Shown piece after piece: positions 11,738 to 22,788 of a DNA stretch of 64,000 bases. Made by a program: the position numbers and the translations under genes. The notes beneath the pieces were generated by a model. The model saw nothing but the letters and a program-made list of their open reading frames with translations, did no database searches and had not been told where the DNA came from. The DNA is from Pleodorina starrii (lineage: Eukaryota > Chlorophyta > Chlorophyceae > Chlamydomonadales > Volvocaceae), in contig BRXU01000031.1 of NCBI GenBank assembly GCA_030267565.1, positions 1,116,001-1,180,000 of the forward strand. The letters are read 5' to 3'. Numbering within the stretch: the stretch's first letter is position 1; every line of letters begins with the position of its first letter.

Positions 11738-14700
11738 ATGCCTCCGAACGTGTTCCCGGATGAACCGAGGGAACCGCTTCTAGACAATGGAGAGAGGCCA
11801 CATGCCAAAGGCGCCTGGAAACGGGAGCTGCGTTCGATTTTTCAGCTTGCGCTACCGTGCATCGTGACGACTTGTTCAAGTCAGGTAAGCGCCCCGGGTA
11901 AAATATTTCATGAAATCATTTTGATCTGTCTGCGGCTTTCCGCCCACCGCTCTTTGCAGACATGTGTGCTGGGTAACGGTTCACGCAGCATCACGTGCTC
12001 ACTTTCGTTATCGAACGCCTCCACCGGCTGCCCTCCTCACAGACTATGGTCGTGACTGATCAGATTTTTGTGGGACACCTTGGAGTCACGCAGCTCGCAG
12101 CGGCTGCTCTCGGCAACACGGTACGTTCGGGTCGCGGTCGAAAGCCATGGCGCAAAATTTTCCACCCTGGTGCTTTGCATGTTCGTCTTCGACACCTTAC
12201 CTCTAACAAATGCACGGATAGATGGCCTTATCTCACCTGCTGGTCGCGGCTCGGCTTTCGTCCTGCACCCCGTAAACACTGCGCACAGCGCAGCTGTCTT
12301 TCCCTAGTGCTCTCTTAGGTGCCCGTTTCCCATCTTCATATCCATACCGCTTTCCCTTTCAGTACTTCAATTTGATGTGGTTCTTCCTGTTGGGATGCTC
12401 CACCGCTCTGGATACCTTGGGCAGCCAGGCATACGGTGAGCTGGGCGATTGGTTTCGGGGCTACGACTGTCAGGGGGGCCACCGCCATGCCAATCACTCC
12501 AGGGAGGGCATGGGCCTGAGCCGCACTCCGCGCTGCTCGTGACACAGATGTAGCGCAACCAAAAACTGATTTGGGTCGCCACGGTCGGTAGTTGAGTTTT
12601 GTTCGATTCGGCTGGATGTCTCCATGACAGGGCTGTACCCGCTCAGTGCTTTCAGGCACCTCATTCCGCACCCTCTCCGCACAGATGTCCTTCTGTGCGA
12701 AAGGCCGAGTGCTGGTCCGACCCTGACCTGCCGGACCCTGGTCTGACCCTGACCTGCCTGCCTCAATCCTCTTGACGCGCACGGACTGCCTCGTCCACCG
12801 CCTGATAGTAAAAATCTCGTCGCCGCAGGCGCCAACGACTACAGCTCGCTGCTGACGTGGACGTACGCAGCCAGCATCGTACTAAGCGGCCTGTGTGCCC
12901 TCATGGCGGTACGGCAGTACGGCAGTACGGAGGGCTGGGGCGGTGCGGGACTGCGTGGGCGTGTGCGTGCATGTACGGACGTGCACGTGCAGATGTCTGG
13001 TTGGGTGGGTGCTGACTCAGTGGATGATTGGACGACGGCGGCACTGGATCAGCTTGTGATGCTGTGAATGAAAGACCCGTGGGTCTGTGTTGCGTGGGTA
13101 TGAGGTCGGTCAGTGCCGTTCGGGCGTTGTGGGGTTGGCCGCGCCGTGGTGGTGGGGCACGGCAAAGCGGGCAAGGTGGCGGGAGGTGGTGTGGCAGCGC
13201 TGGGAGGGCCGACCGCCGGTGCCCCACAGGCATCCGGCGCCCCACCGCTTCATAGCTTTCCTTGATCCGGCTGCAACCAATACCAACTTCGCACTGCACT
13301 CCTACAACCCCACCGCAATCCCACCTACCGGTACCTTCGCGGTGCCGGCCCCAACTCTGCAACGTGGCCTCACTCAACACCCACCAGGCTGCGGACCATC
13401 TCCGTGCTCCTGACTGATCCCGCAGGTGGGGTTGTGGTACGCCCGCGAGGTGGCGCTGTACGTGTTCCTCCAGAGCCCGGAGGTGGCGCAGCAGGTGGCG
13501 GTGTTCTGCCGCTGGCTCATACCCGGACTGTGGCCCATGGTGGGGCTGGGTTGGGGTTGCGGTGGGGCTGGGTTTGGCGAGGCTGGGGTGCTAAGGCTCT
13601 GAAGCGCAGCGAAGGGAGCTTTGGGGCTGGGCTGGGCTGGGGTTTGGCTGGGCTGGGGTTTGGCTGGGCCCATAGCCTCCTTCCTCTCTCCCAATCCCCC
13701 ACCACTGCCCACCATTCCCCACCACCACCGCCCTCCTCCCTCCCTCCTCCCTCCCACCACCTCCCTCCACCCTCCTCCCTCCCTCCCTCCTCCCTCCCGC
13801 CCTCCTCCCCTCACCTCCTCAACAGATGTGGAGCGTGGTTCTCATGAAGTTCATGCAGACCCAGAACTGCATGCTTCCGCCCGCACTGGTGGCGGCGGGC
13901 AGTTGCGCCTTCAACGTGCTCAGCAACGCAGTGCTGGTGCACTACCTGGGATTCATTGTGAGTGGCGCTGTGTGTGGCGCTGTGTGGAAATGTGTGGGTC
14001 TGTGTGGCGCTGTGTGGCGCTGCGTGTGGCGATGTGTTGCGCTGTGTTGCGCTGTGTTGCGCTGTGCGCACAGCTGGGAAAGCCACCCCGCCGCGGGCCT
14101 CACTCCTGCTCCCCTGACAACCACCCACTCGGCATGTCTGGCCCTTAGAGAAAACCGTCCATTCCGTCACTCGAGACGCTGCGTGTGTCTCCTTACACCC
14201 ACCCACCCACCCCCAACGGACCATCTCCCCTTTCCTTATCCCCCGCCCACTCCCCCAGCCGCCTCCCCCTCCTCTTCCCTCGCCTTTCCCCCTCCCGCAG
14301 TGACTCATTGTTTTATAAAGCATATCACTCCCTGACCCCCCTCCCGTCTCCACGTACCCGCCCAACCCCACCAGGGCGCCCCCATCGCCACCAGCGTGTC
14401 CCGCTTCCTGCAGCTGGGTATGTACCTGGGGGTGACTCTGTGGCTGCAGCACCGCAACCACCCGGGGGGGTGGACCCGGTGGCTGGCCAGGAGCAGGCGC
14501 TGCGGGGCCAAGGCCTGCTCGCCCCGGGTGATGGCGCTGTTTCTGCAGCTGGGCATACCCGGTAAGTAAGAAGTGGGTGGGTGGGGGATAAGGGCCGGGG
14601 TTGAGAAGGGTGGAGCAGGATGTGTGGCTTGGGCGGGGCAGGGCGGGGCAGGGCGGGGCAGGGCGGGGCAGGGCGGGGGCGGGGCGGGGCGGAGCGAGGG

Positions 14701-17700
14701 GGTTGGGCTGGGCTGGGCAGGGTGGAGTGTAGGATGTGCTAGCCTCCCAACCCACGGCACCTCCCCCCCCCCTGTGCCTCGCCCTGTCCTGTCCAGCGGC
14801 TTTCTTCCATAGCTCATACACGCGACGTCCGCTTCAGGGCACACCGTAACCCACACCGTAACCCTCTTGGTAACTCACACGCACTCATGTTTCGCTGTCG
14901 GCTTCCGATCGGCTGTCGGCTCGGCTGTCGGCTCGGCTGTGTGGGTGCAGGCGGCTGCATGTTGGCCCTTGAGGCCGGCAGCTTCGAGATCACCACCGCC
15001 TTCGCCGGGGCTCTCGGGGTGCGTGCCGTGTCGGCGCACTCCACACTGCTGGGCATCTGCACCTACACCTTCATCAGCTTCCCTTTCGCGGTGGCCACGG
15101 CGGGTGGGTGAGGGCGGGTGGGTGAGTGGGTGTGGAGGGCTGAAGGACGGCTGAGGTGGGGGAGACTGAGAGGGGCTGTGGATCTCTCGGCAGGGCAAGG
15201 CGGGGAAGATTGCGGCAAGCGATGAGGTGGACCCGTCTCCAAGTGGCCCGTCTCCAAGTGGCCCGTCTCCAAGTGGCCCGTCTTCAAGTGGCCCGTCTTC
15301 AAGTGGCCCGTGTGTGTGGCCTCCCTCCCTTCCTGCATGCTGCTGCTGCTGCCCACACGCCTCGCGCGCGCAGGGGCTGGGCTGGTGGCTGATGGCTGCG
15401 GCCATCCATGAACCGCCTGCCCCGCACCCCGCTTCCCTTCGCTGAGGTATCTCTTTCCTTGTCCCCCTGCCCCTCGCCCCCCTCTAAACCTGCTCCTTCC
15501 CCCCTCTGCCCCCGTCTCCTTCTCCGCTGCGATTTTCTCTTTATACCCCGCACCTGCCCCCGCACCTGCCCCCGCTGTGTAGCCACCATCCGAGTTGGCA
15601 ACCTGTTGGGTGCGGGTCGGACCCACCAGGCCTCCCTGGCCGCCACCCTCTGCGTCATCAGCGGCACACTGTTCCAGGCAAGAAAGCAAGCCAGCAAGCC
15701 CACCAGCCCGGCGCGAGGGGCGAGGGGCGAGGGGCGAGGGGCGAGGGGCGAGGGGCGAGGGGCGAGGGGCGAGGGGCGAGGGGCGAGGGGCGAGGGGCGA
15801 GGGGCGAGGGGCGAGGGGCGAGGGGCGAGGGGCGAGGGGCGAGGGGCGAGGGGCGTGGGGCGCGGGGCGAGGGGCGAGGGGCGAGGGGCGAGGGGCGAGG
15901 GGCGAGGGGCGAGGGGCGAGGGGCGAGGGGCGAGGGGCGAGGGGCGAGGGGCGAGGGGCGAGGGGCGAGGGGCGAGGGGCGAGGGGCGAGGGGCGAGGGG
16001 CGAGGGGCGAGGGGCGAGGGGCGAGGGGCGAGGGGCGAGGGGCGAGGGGCGAGGGGCGAGGGGCGAGGGGCGAGGGGCGAGGGGCGAGGGGCGAGGGGCG
16101 AGGGGCGAGGGGCGAGGGGCGAGGCGAGGGGCGAGGGGCGAGGGGCGAGGGGCGAGGGGCGAGGGGCGAGGGGCGAGGGGCGAGGGGCGAGGGGCGAGGG
16201 GCGAGGGGCGAGGGGCGAGGGGCGAGGGGCGAGGGGCGAGGGGCGAGGGGCGAGGGGCGAGGGGCGAGGGGCGAGGGGCGAGGGGCGAGGGGCGAGGGGC
16301 GAGGGGCGAGGGGCGAGGGGCGAGGCGGGAGCGGGGGATGAGGGAGGAGACGAGGCGGGGCAGGGTGGACCGGGGTGAGAGACGTGCGTGCGTGTGTTGA
16401 AGGGTGGGACGTGAAGCGTATCAGAAAGGCAATTTTCCGCACACATACACACACACCGGCACGCACCGGCACGCACCGCCCATCGCCCTGCCTGTGTTCC
16501 AATGCATAGCACACGGCCCTCCTCCGGCCCCCATGCCCACTCACCACACTGCCCCGCCCCCCATATGGTTCCTCTTTAATGACCTCGGCCCCCGCCCCTC
16601 CCCCCCGGCCCCCCGGTACCCTTCAGGGCACCTGCGGTGTGATCATGTTTCTGTTGCGGTCCCGCCTGGGGTACATCTTCACCAGTGACCCCGAGGTGGT
16701 GTCCCTTGTGTCGTCCATCGCCATCTTTGGGGTGGCCTTCCAGGTGGGGATGAGGGGGAGGAGGGTGAGCAGGTGGATGAGGTGGAGGAAGGGCCGAGGT
16801 GTTGAAGATGTGGGGTTGATTGTTGTAGTGGATGAGCTGGTTCGGGGGTGGGGGTGATGCGGAAGGAGGATGCTCCTAAATGGGGGGGAGAGGGGGAAAG
16901 GGGTAGGGGGATAGGTCATCATCTTCATTATCGTGTCTCCCTGGGGAGGGTCTAGTGCAGTGAAGTGAAGTGGGCCGTGGGCAGTCCCAACGGACCTTTT
17001 GCCCGATCCCGGCCCCATTCGGCCGCCTCCCCAGCCCTCTTTCTCCCCTGATCTTCACCCCTCCCGCACACCCTCACACACCCTCACACACATGCGTCGT
17101 CCGTCGGCCTGCCCTGACCCTATTGCCCGTGCTTTGTTTCGCAATCAGTTTTGCGACGGCGCATTCGGCACCAGCCAGGGGGTGCTCCGCGGCTTGGGTA
17201 GGCAGCAGCAGCTCATGCTGTACAACCTGATCGGCTTCTGGGTCATGGGAGTCGCGTTCGGCTGGTGGCTCACGTTCAAGGTGGGTGGGAGGGTGAGGGG
17301 GTGGGTTGGTGGTAAAAAGGAAGAGGACGCAGCGAAGGGGTGGGTGGGTGGCGGGCCGGGGGGCGGGGTCCAGCCCAACAAACGTGCACGCACACTTCAC
17401 ACCCCTCCCAACCCTCCCTCAGCCTCCGTCCCTTCGCTGCGATATCGTCTATGTTACCCCTCCCAACCACTCTCTTCCCGCCCCCGCTCCCTTTCCTTTC
17501 CGTTCTTTTCCCCCCCCCCTCCCATTTCCTCTCCCATTTCCGAGTTCATCCCCGTCGCCCACATGTCCCATCTCCGTGTTTGCGTCGCCTCCGTTTCCAC
17601 CGCTGCTCTCTCTCCACCGTGTTTTTTTGCGGTACCTGAACCCCCCCCCCGCTTCCCCGGATCCCCGCCCTGCCTTCTTCCCAGGCCCACCATTCTCCCC

Positions 17701-18571
17701 TCCCTTTTTCTGCGGACTGTGTCTTCTCCACGCACCCGGCCTGTCGATTTTCTTTGCCGTGCACTGCAGGCCCGCCTGGGCCTTATGGGGCTGTGGATCG
17801 GCATCGACTGCGGCGACCTGGTGGCTGCGGGGCTGTGCGTCGTCACGTGGTTGCTGGTGGACTGGGGCAGGGAGGCGACACGGGCGAAGGAGCGGATGAG
17901 CATCGGTGAGGGAGCTCACGTGGGGAGCTGGGAGAGGGGGCTGTAGGCTTTGGGTTTTGTGCATGAGATACGATGGAATACGGTACCCGCAGTGGAGGGG
18001 AAGAGGCCGAGGCCGAGGGCGAGGGCGACGACGGTTAGCGAAACTGGATTTTGGGGAGTAAATAACAAAAATACCGCAGCGGAGACGGAGACGGCGTTAG
18101 CGAACGGACCCAGAATCCTTGGGGAGTAAGGGGAAAGGGGAGTAAGGGGAAAGGGAGAGGCGTGAGCAGCTGTCGGACTGGGCAAAGATGTCGGGGGGGT
18201 GCCTGGCCCGTCATGACCGGTCATGCCACCCCCCAGCCAAACCCACCGGCCCGCCTCACCGGCCCGTCTCCTCCCCCCCCTCCGCCGGCCCTTCCGTACT
18301 GCACTGTACGACAGCACACGACCACGAGGCCGACGTGGGTCACGTGGAGGGCGAGCCCGACGATTGGCACGATTTCCTGTTGCCGTACAAACACGACGAG
18401 GTGCTGGCGGCGCGCAGCGGCGAGGACGGCGAGGCGCACGCCGCCTCCGCCGCCGCCTCCGCCGCCGACCCTTTCAGTGAAGCGCTGCTGGCCCCCACGT
18501 CGACGGCTAAGACCAAGTCGCACTACGGCTCCCCGAAGTTCGCCAGCCCTCGCTGCCGGGGCGGCGCCTGA
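11738..18571 (+). CDS. MATE-family multidrug/solute efflux transporter
   Basis: Thirteen exons close in one frame (566 residues): 11738-11884, 12043-12120, 12363-12435, 12829-12908, 13426-13539, 13826-13957, 14375-14561, 14951-15103, 15583-15677, 16627-16743, 17149-17280, 17770-17905 and 18315-18571 (TGA). MATE hallmarks are the N-terminal ELRSIFQLALPCIV helix, FVGHLGVTQLAAAALGNT, ALDTLGSQAYG, WLIPGLWPM and the second-half RVGNLLGAG. MATE proteins are 12-helix membrane antiporters that export organic cations or acids using H+ or Na+ gradients; substrate and membrane are unknown here. The last exon encodes a soluble, Ala/Asp/His-rich cytosolic tail. Intron 9 begins with GC (CAG|GCAAGA), a rare GC-AG intron, and is filled by a 7-bp satellite. 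The start is the first ATG of the frame that gives a normal MATE N terminus; an upstream exon cannot be excluded. Confidence 0.93.
14631..14692. repeat. 10-bp tandem repeat (GGGCGGGGCA)n in MATE intron 7
   Basis: Five or so units decay into G/C-rich sequence, on the sense strand of the intron. Confidence 0.85.
15226..15311. repeat. 15-bp tandem repeat in MATE intron 8
   Basis: About 5.7 units of AAGTGGCCCGTCTCC, with CTCC changing to CTTC in the last copies. Confidence 0.88.
15713..16325. repeat. 7-bp G-rich satellite (GGGGCGA)n, ~87 copies, MATE intron 9
   Basis: It is almost perfectly uniform over ~613 bp; exceptions are a variant pair near 15855 and a shortened unit near 16122. The G-rich strand is the transcribed sense strand. 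The four-G runs separated by three bases fit the canonical G-quadruplex pattern. Confidence 0.95.
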
Positions 18572-20566
18572 GGGCCTAGGAGCCCGATAGGCACCTACGG
18601 CTGCGAGCAGACAACTATGCGGTTGTTGTAGTTCCCGCGCGGTCCCTCGCCGAAGCAGGAACACGCCTTCGGGGGGGCTTGAAGCGATGCAGCGGGCCGA
18701 CGAGGCAACGAGGCAAGGGGGTGGAGGTTAAAGATGATTTGGGCGGCGAGGGGACGGAGGCGATGTGGGGGTTGGCGGGGGGTGGGCGCGCTGGTGGGAG
18801 CGGGGGAGGACGCGGGCGGACTTGGGAGGTATCAGGTATGAACCGTGCTCGACTTCACTCCATGTACTGCAGCGGTAGTACTACGTTGACTTGAGAAGAG
18901 TGAATATACGTAATACGGTATGTATCGTACAACAGTACGGCCGGGTGTGCCGGCTGCTGGCCGAATGAACAGTGTGCTGCGGCTGCGCCTGCGCTGCTGT
19001 TGTTGTTTGTTTGGTTTGTTGTTGTTTTTGTTTGTTGTTGTTGCGCATGTGCATGTGCATGTGCCCGTGCGCCGCGATGCCGTGGGACGGGGGGTGGTCT
19101 GCGGTTTGCAAGCAGGCAGGCACCAGGCCGGTAGGTACGCGGCTGACCCGCCGCCGACGGCTCGCATCCGGTGGCTAGGTGAGTCCAACCAACACGTATC
19201 CGTTATGTGATGATGGTGTGAACCCAGTGGAACCTATTCTTACTTCACTTCACGTGGTTTTCCTGTGGTGCTGGTTGCCTGCAACTTGATTATTGTTGTT
19301 GTGTTGAAAGGTCGCGCAACAGCAACAGCAACAAAGATTGAGGTACTGGGAAAAGATTGAGGTGCTGGGAAAATGGCAGGTTGCCACGGTGCCAGGTTGC
19401 GTTGCTAGGAGCGAGGAGGTTGGGGAGCTGCTCTTGCGCAGTCCTGAGTCAAGCCGACCAGCGGAGAGCGTTGGGGGCGGGGGGGAAAGGGCGCGCGGGG
19501 GCCGGCGGTCGTCCGTAACGTAACGGTGCAATGTCCTGCCTCGCCGCGTGTGAGTTTTGACAATGATCGGAGAGCGCAGTTCCTGGGGTTCGATTTGTGT
19601 CTCAGCGGCTGCAAGTGTGAAGGTCGCGTCGCACGCATACCCGGTGTACTACCGCACCTGAATCGTTAACCGCTAACGGTATTCGTACCTGTAGATCAGT
19701 TTCGGTAACGGTTAGTTGCGTGGATTTCACGGCGGTGTATCAGTCTGGATGGGGTTTGTGTGCGACTTCACGCACGTTCGCGCAATGGGTGGATGTGACC
19801 CGTGGGTCGTTTGGCGGTTGTTGTCACAGTGGGCTCCAGATAGACCCCTTCAAGGGCCGTTCGGAGGGTGGAGCCAGCGGGCAGGCAGGCAGGCCAGCTG
19901 GCATGCTGATACGAACACGGCGCAGGAAAGTGCAACCAACTCATACAGTGCAAGCCAACCAGACACGAACGAGCGAACCCGGGAATGAAGGCAGAAGACG
20001 GCAGAAGGGCACAGAAACCCGCAACCCGCTAGCGATAAGCTCAAACAGACAACGGCGGGCGCTCGCCAGCGATTAAGAAAGGCGCACCTTCAAACCTGAC
20101 AGACCGAGATCTCCAAGATTTCTGCAAGGGACCAGCGGAGAGCAAGTCCTCCGCCTTTGGTCCCTCCAAACGGGAACACAACAGCTCACAGGAAGCAGCC
20201 AACCGAACGCTTTGTCCGTGCCAACCGAGGTCCACCCCTTACGCTCGCGCCCCAGTACGTATGCGTGGAGCTGTGAAGCATACTGGCGGTAGCGTTTGTA
20301 ATTGAACACAGTTAAGGTGGAATCTTAAGCAGTTGAAGGCATCCTGACGCACAAGAGGATTGGGTGAGTAAGGGGTTGATGGATGGATGGATGGATGGAT
20401 GTTACAAGCTTCAATGAGCTCGTACGGCTCAAACGAACCCGGAGGCTCATGAACCGCCTCAGTCGCGCATAAGAGATAAAGGAAACCAAAAAGACAAAGA
20501 ACGATTCGAAACGATTGTGATGCAGTGGATGAAGTAGACTGGATGTGTTCGCACACAGACAAACTC
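18572..20566. other. Intergenic region after the MATE gene
   Basis: It holds GTT/TTG-rich low-complexity sequence (19000-19050), a (GGAT)n run near 20380-20400, and no supported gene. The MATE 3' UTR must lie at its start. Confidence 0.55.
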
Positions 20567-21065
20567 TTAGGAAGCGATACGCTCACGCCGCAACGCAAAC
20601 ATCTCGTATATAGCTTTTGCAAGACCACGCTGGTCATCAACTTGCATGACATCGTGAACACTCGCAGTAGTGGGTACACCTAAGTCCCAAATCTTCTGCC
20701 GCGCCGACACAAGAGCAGGACACTCCCACAGAAAATGCTTCTCGTCTTCGATAGCGCCATCAGAACGACACGCTTTGCATACACGTAACTCTCTAGATCG
20801 ACTGCTCTCACTGTTAACCGGCCAAATTAGAAACGCACAACCGAAAAAGAAGTAAGGAACGATGGTGTGCCGGGGGGATATAACCCTCAAATTGCTTCGG
20901 CAGCCCCATCCAATGCTTATGGCGACACATCTTAACACCGGGCTTTCTGGCGTCTGTAACGAAAGCGTGCGGGTCCACGGCTAACCTATCGCTACCCCAG
21001 TAAGGGGTTGCATTTCGGCGCAGCACTGTGTACCCGTACGGACGCCGTGCAACTGCCCGGCCCAT
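20567..21065 (-). pseudogene. Frameshifted non-LTR retrotransposon C-terminal remnant
   Basis: The C-terminal part reads VCKACRSDGAIEDEKHFL then WECPAL. This CX2C...HX4C arrangement with ED.HFL..CP is typical of the zinc-knuckle tail after the reverse transcriptase of many non-LTR elements. Upstream sequence on the same strand (KHWMGLPKQFEGY, LLLFRLCVSNLAG) would continue the protein, but it ends at a stop near 20814 and resumes only in another frame, so at least one frameshift separates the halves. No reverse transcriptase or endonuclease core is visible. I call it a 5'-truncated, decayed copy. Confidence 0.65.
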
Positions 21066-21150
21066 TCAAACCACATGATCGCTTAGAGCACAACTTTGTT
21101 CAGGCCGTGTTACATGTATCTGTGGTAGTGATTTTATAATACTCTTCACG

Positions 21151-22608
21151 ATGTCAGAACGGCGAATTTTCAACGGTGCCGTGACCTATCTTGAAGCCCA
21201 GAGGGCATCCTTCCGCAAGAGAGAGCCCTGCATCGCGTACACAACTGCCAAGGGCAGAAAAGAAGTTCTAAGGCTCGCGTTCGACGTATTCGAGGACGGT
21301 GTACAGGATGGCTTCTGCCTTCTGAAGTTTTTCAGGAAAAACGGGCGCCAGACCTCGGTTCCAGACACCGTCAAGGTTATTAGGGTCGATGCTAACGAGA
21401 ATCCAGTCGAAATAATCAAGCCCATCGGGAACGGGTACCGACTGGAGTGGGCCGGCGACTACATCATCAGCGCTCAAAACACCAAATACGTGAGGATCGG
21501 GCCGCAAAAGCAGTCGCACGTCTATCTTTACGAATCAGCTGCACAACTCTACGACGATGAGGTCAACGGCAGTTGCGACCCGCTCCCGCCATTTCGGGGG
21601 GGTAACAGCGGCCTGGGCGGCCTGGACGGCGCCCGCGCCGGCCCGGCGGACACCGCCGTCGGCGACGCCGGCAGCACCGGCGATGCCGCGGAGAACGCCG
21701 CGGAGGGCTACATTGCAGAACTGGAGGATGAGGTGGTTGACCTCGGCAGACGCCTCGCAGAGAGGGAGCGGGAGGCGGCCGAGCTGCGGACGGAGCTCGC
21801 CAAGCTGAAGCACGAGGGCGCGGGGCGCACGGAAGAGCGCACCGCCACGATCGCCGCCATCACGCAGGCGCATCTGAGCGAGCTGCACGCGCTGCGGCAG
21901 GAGCACGGGGACGCGCTCGCCACGCTCCGGCGAGAGCACGAGAGGGCGCTCGCTGCACGGGAGCGGGAGTATGGGGATGCGCTGGGCGCGTTGAAGCGAG
22001 AGCAGGCGGACGCGCTGGCGGCACGGGAACGGGCGCACGGGGACGCGGTGAGTGCGCTGAAGCGCGAGCAGGAAAACGCCCTGGGAGCGCTGCAGCGCGA
22101 GCACGAGAACGCGCTGGCGGCACGGGGGCGGAAGCACGCGGATGACCTTGCCGAGAATAGGCGACAGCACGAGCTGGAGCTTGATGCGCTCGGGGAACAG
22201 CACGAGAGGGAGGCCGCGGCGCTTAGGGAGGAGCACGGGAGGGAGGTGGAGGCGCTTAGGGAGGAGCACGGGAGGGAGGTGCAGGCGATCAGGGAGGAGC
22301 ACGGGAGGGAGGTAGCCGCGCTGCGGCAAGAGCACGAGCGTGCGCGTGCCATGCGCGGTCAGGAGCACGGCGATGCGGTGGTGGCGCTGCGGCAGGAGCA
22401 CGAGCGCGCGCTCACGGAGCTTCGGGACGAGCACAAGAACTCGCTGGCAGCGCTGCGGAGGGAGCGGGACGCCGCACGTGAGGAGGTGCGCCAGCTGGAG
22501 GAGCAGTGCCTCGGCTGCTGCACCTGCATCTGCTTTCCGTTTCTGCACCGCCAGCTGCTGCGGCTGCGCGGGAGGCACCGGGCCGCCGTTCGGCCGGTCT
22601 GCTGCTGA
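21151..22608 (+). CDS. Intronless protein: unknown N-terminal domain plus long charged coiled coil
   Basis: One uninterrupted 485-residue frame starts at an ATG preceded by an AT-rich TTTTATAAT stretch only ~11-19 bp upstream. Residues ~1-130 look globular (KEVLRLAFDVFEDGVQDGF; GYRLEWAGDYIISAQNTKY) and I do not recognise them. A Gly/Ala/Asp linker (~145-180) follows, then ~270 residues of Glu/Arg/Ala/Leu-rich coiled coil. Late in it is an 11-residue unit (EALREEHGREV) repeated about four times, mirrored by 33-bp repeats in the DNA around 22208-22310. The last ~35 residues switch to Cys and hydrophobics (CLGCCTCICFPFL), a possible membrane or metal-binding end. Lack of introns among intron-dense neighbours suggests a retrogene or a transferred (for example viral) origin, but that is inference. 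Confidence 0.7.
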   Translation: MSERRIFNGAVTYLEAQRASFRKREPCIAYTTAKGRKEVLRLAFDVFEDGVQDGFCLLKFFRKNGRQTSVPDTVKVIRVDANENPVEIIKPIGNGYRLEWAGDYIISAQNTKYVRIGPQKQSHVYLYESAAQLYDDEVNGSCDPLPPFRGGNSGLGGLDGARAGPADTAVGDAGSTGDAAENAAEGYIAELEDEVVDLGRRLAEREREAAELRTELAKLKHEGAGRTEERTATIAAITQAHLSELHALRQEHGDALATLRREHERALAAREREYGDALGALKREQADALAARERAHGDAVSALKREQENALGALQREHENALAARGRKHADDLAENRRQHELELDALGEQHEREAAALREEHGREVEALREEHGREVQAIREEHGREVAALRQEHERARAMRGQEHGDAVVALRQEHERALTELRDEHKNSLAALRRERDAAREEVRQLEEQCLGCCTCICFPFLHRQLLRLRGRHRAAVRPVCC

Positions 22609-22642
22609 TAATAACGAATACGCACGGGCGATCGAGCGAAGC

Positions 22643-22788
22643 GAAGCGATGTGAGGCGGAGTGACACGCGCTCAGGCAGGTGAAGCGATGCGCGGTGGAG
22701 TGACACGCGCTAAGGCAGGCGAAGCGATGCGAGGTGGAGTGACACGCGCTAAGGCAGGTGAGGCGATGCGAGGTGGAGTGACGTGGTG
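22643..22788. repeat. 39-bp tandem repeat, ~3.7 copies
   Basis: Units begin GAAGCGATGCGAGGTGGAGT at 22643, 22682, 22721 and 22760 and differ at a few bases. They start 35 bp after the coiled-coil gene's stop, so they probably lie in its 3' UTR. Confidence 0.85.

Noticed and set aside
15063..16547. Long Arg/Gly/Glu- or Pro/Ser/Ala-rich open frames on both strands
   Set aside because: They come from the (GGGGCGA)n satellite, which has no stop in any frame and lies inside a MATE intron with both flanking exons in phase.
21535..22578. Minus-strand 347-codon Leu/Pro/Arg-rich frame
   Set aside because: It is antisense to the coiled-coil gene; a repetitive mirror of its Glu/Arg/Ala codons with no independent features.
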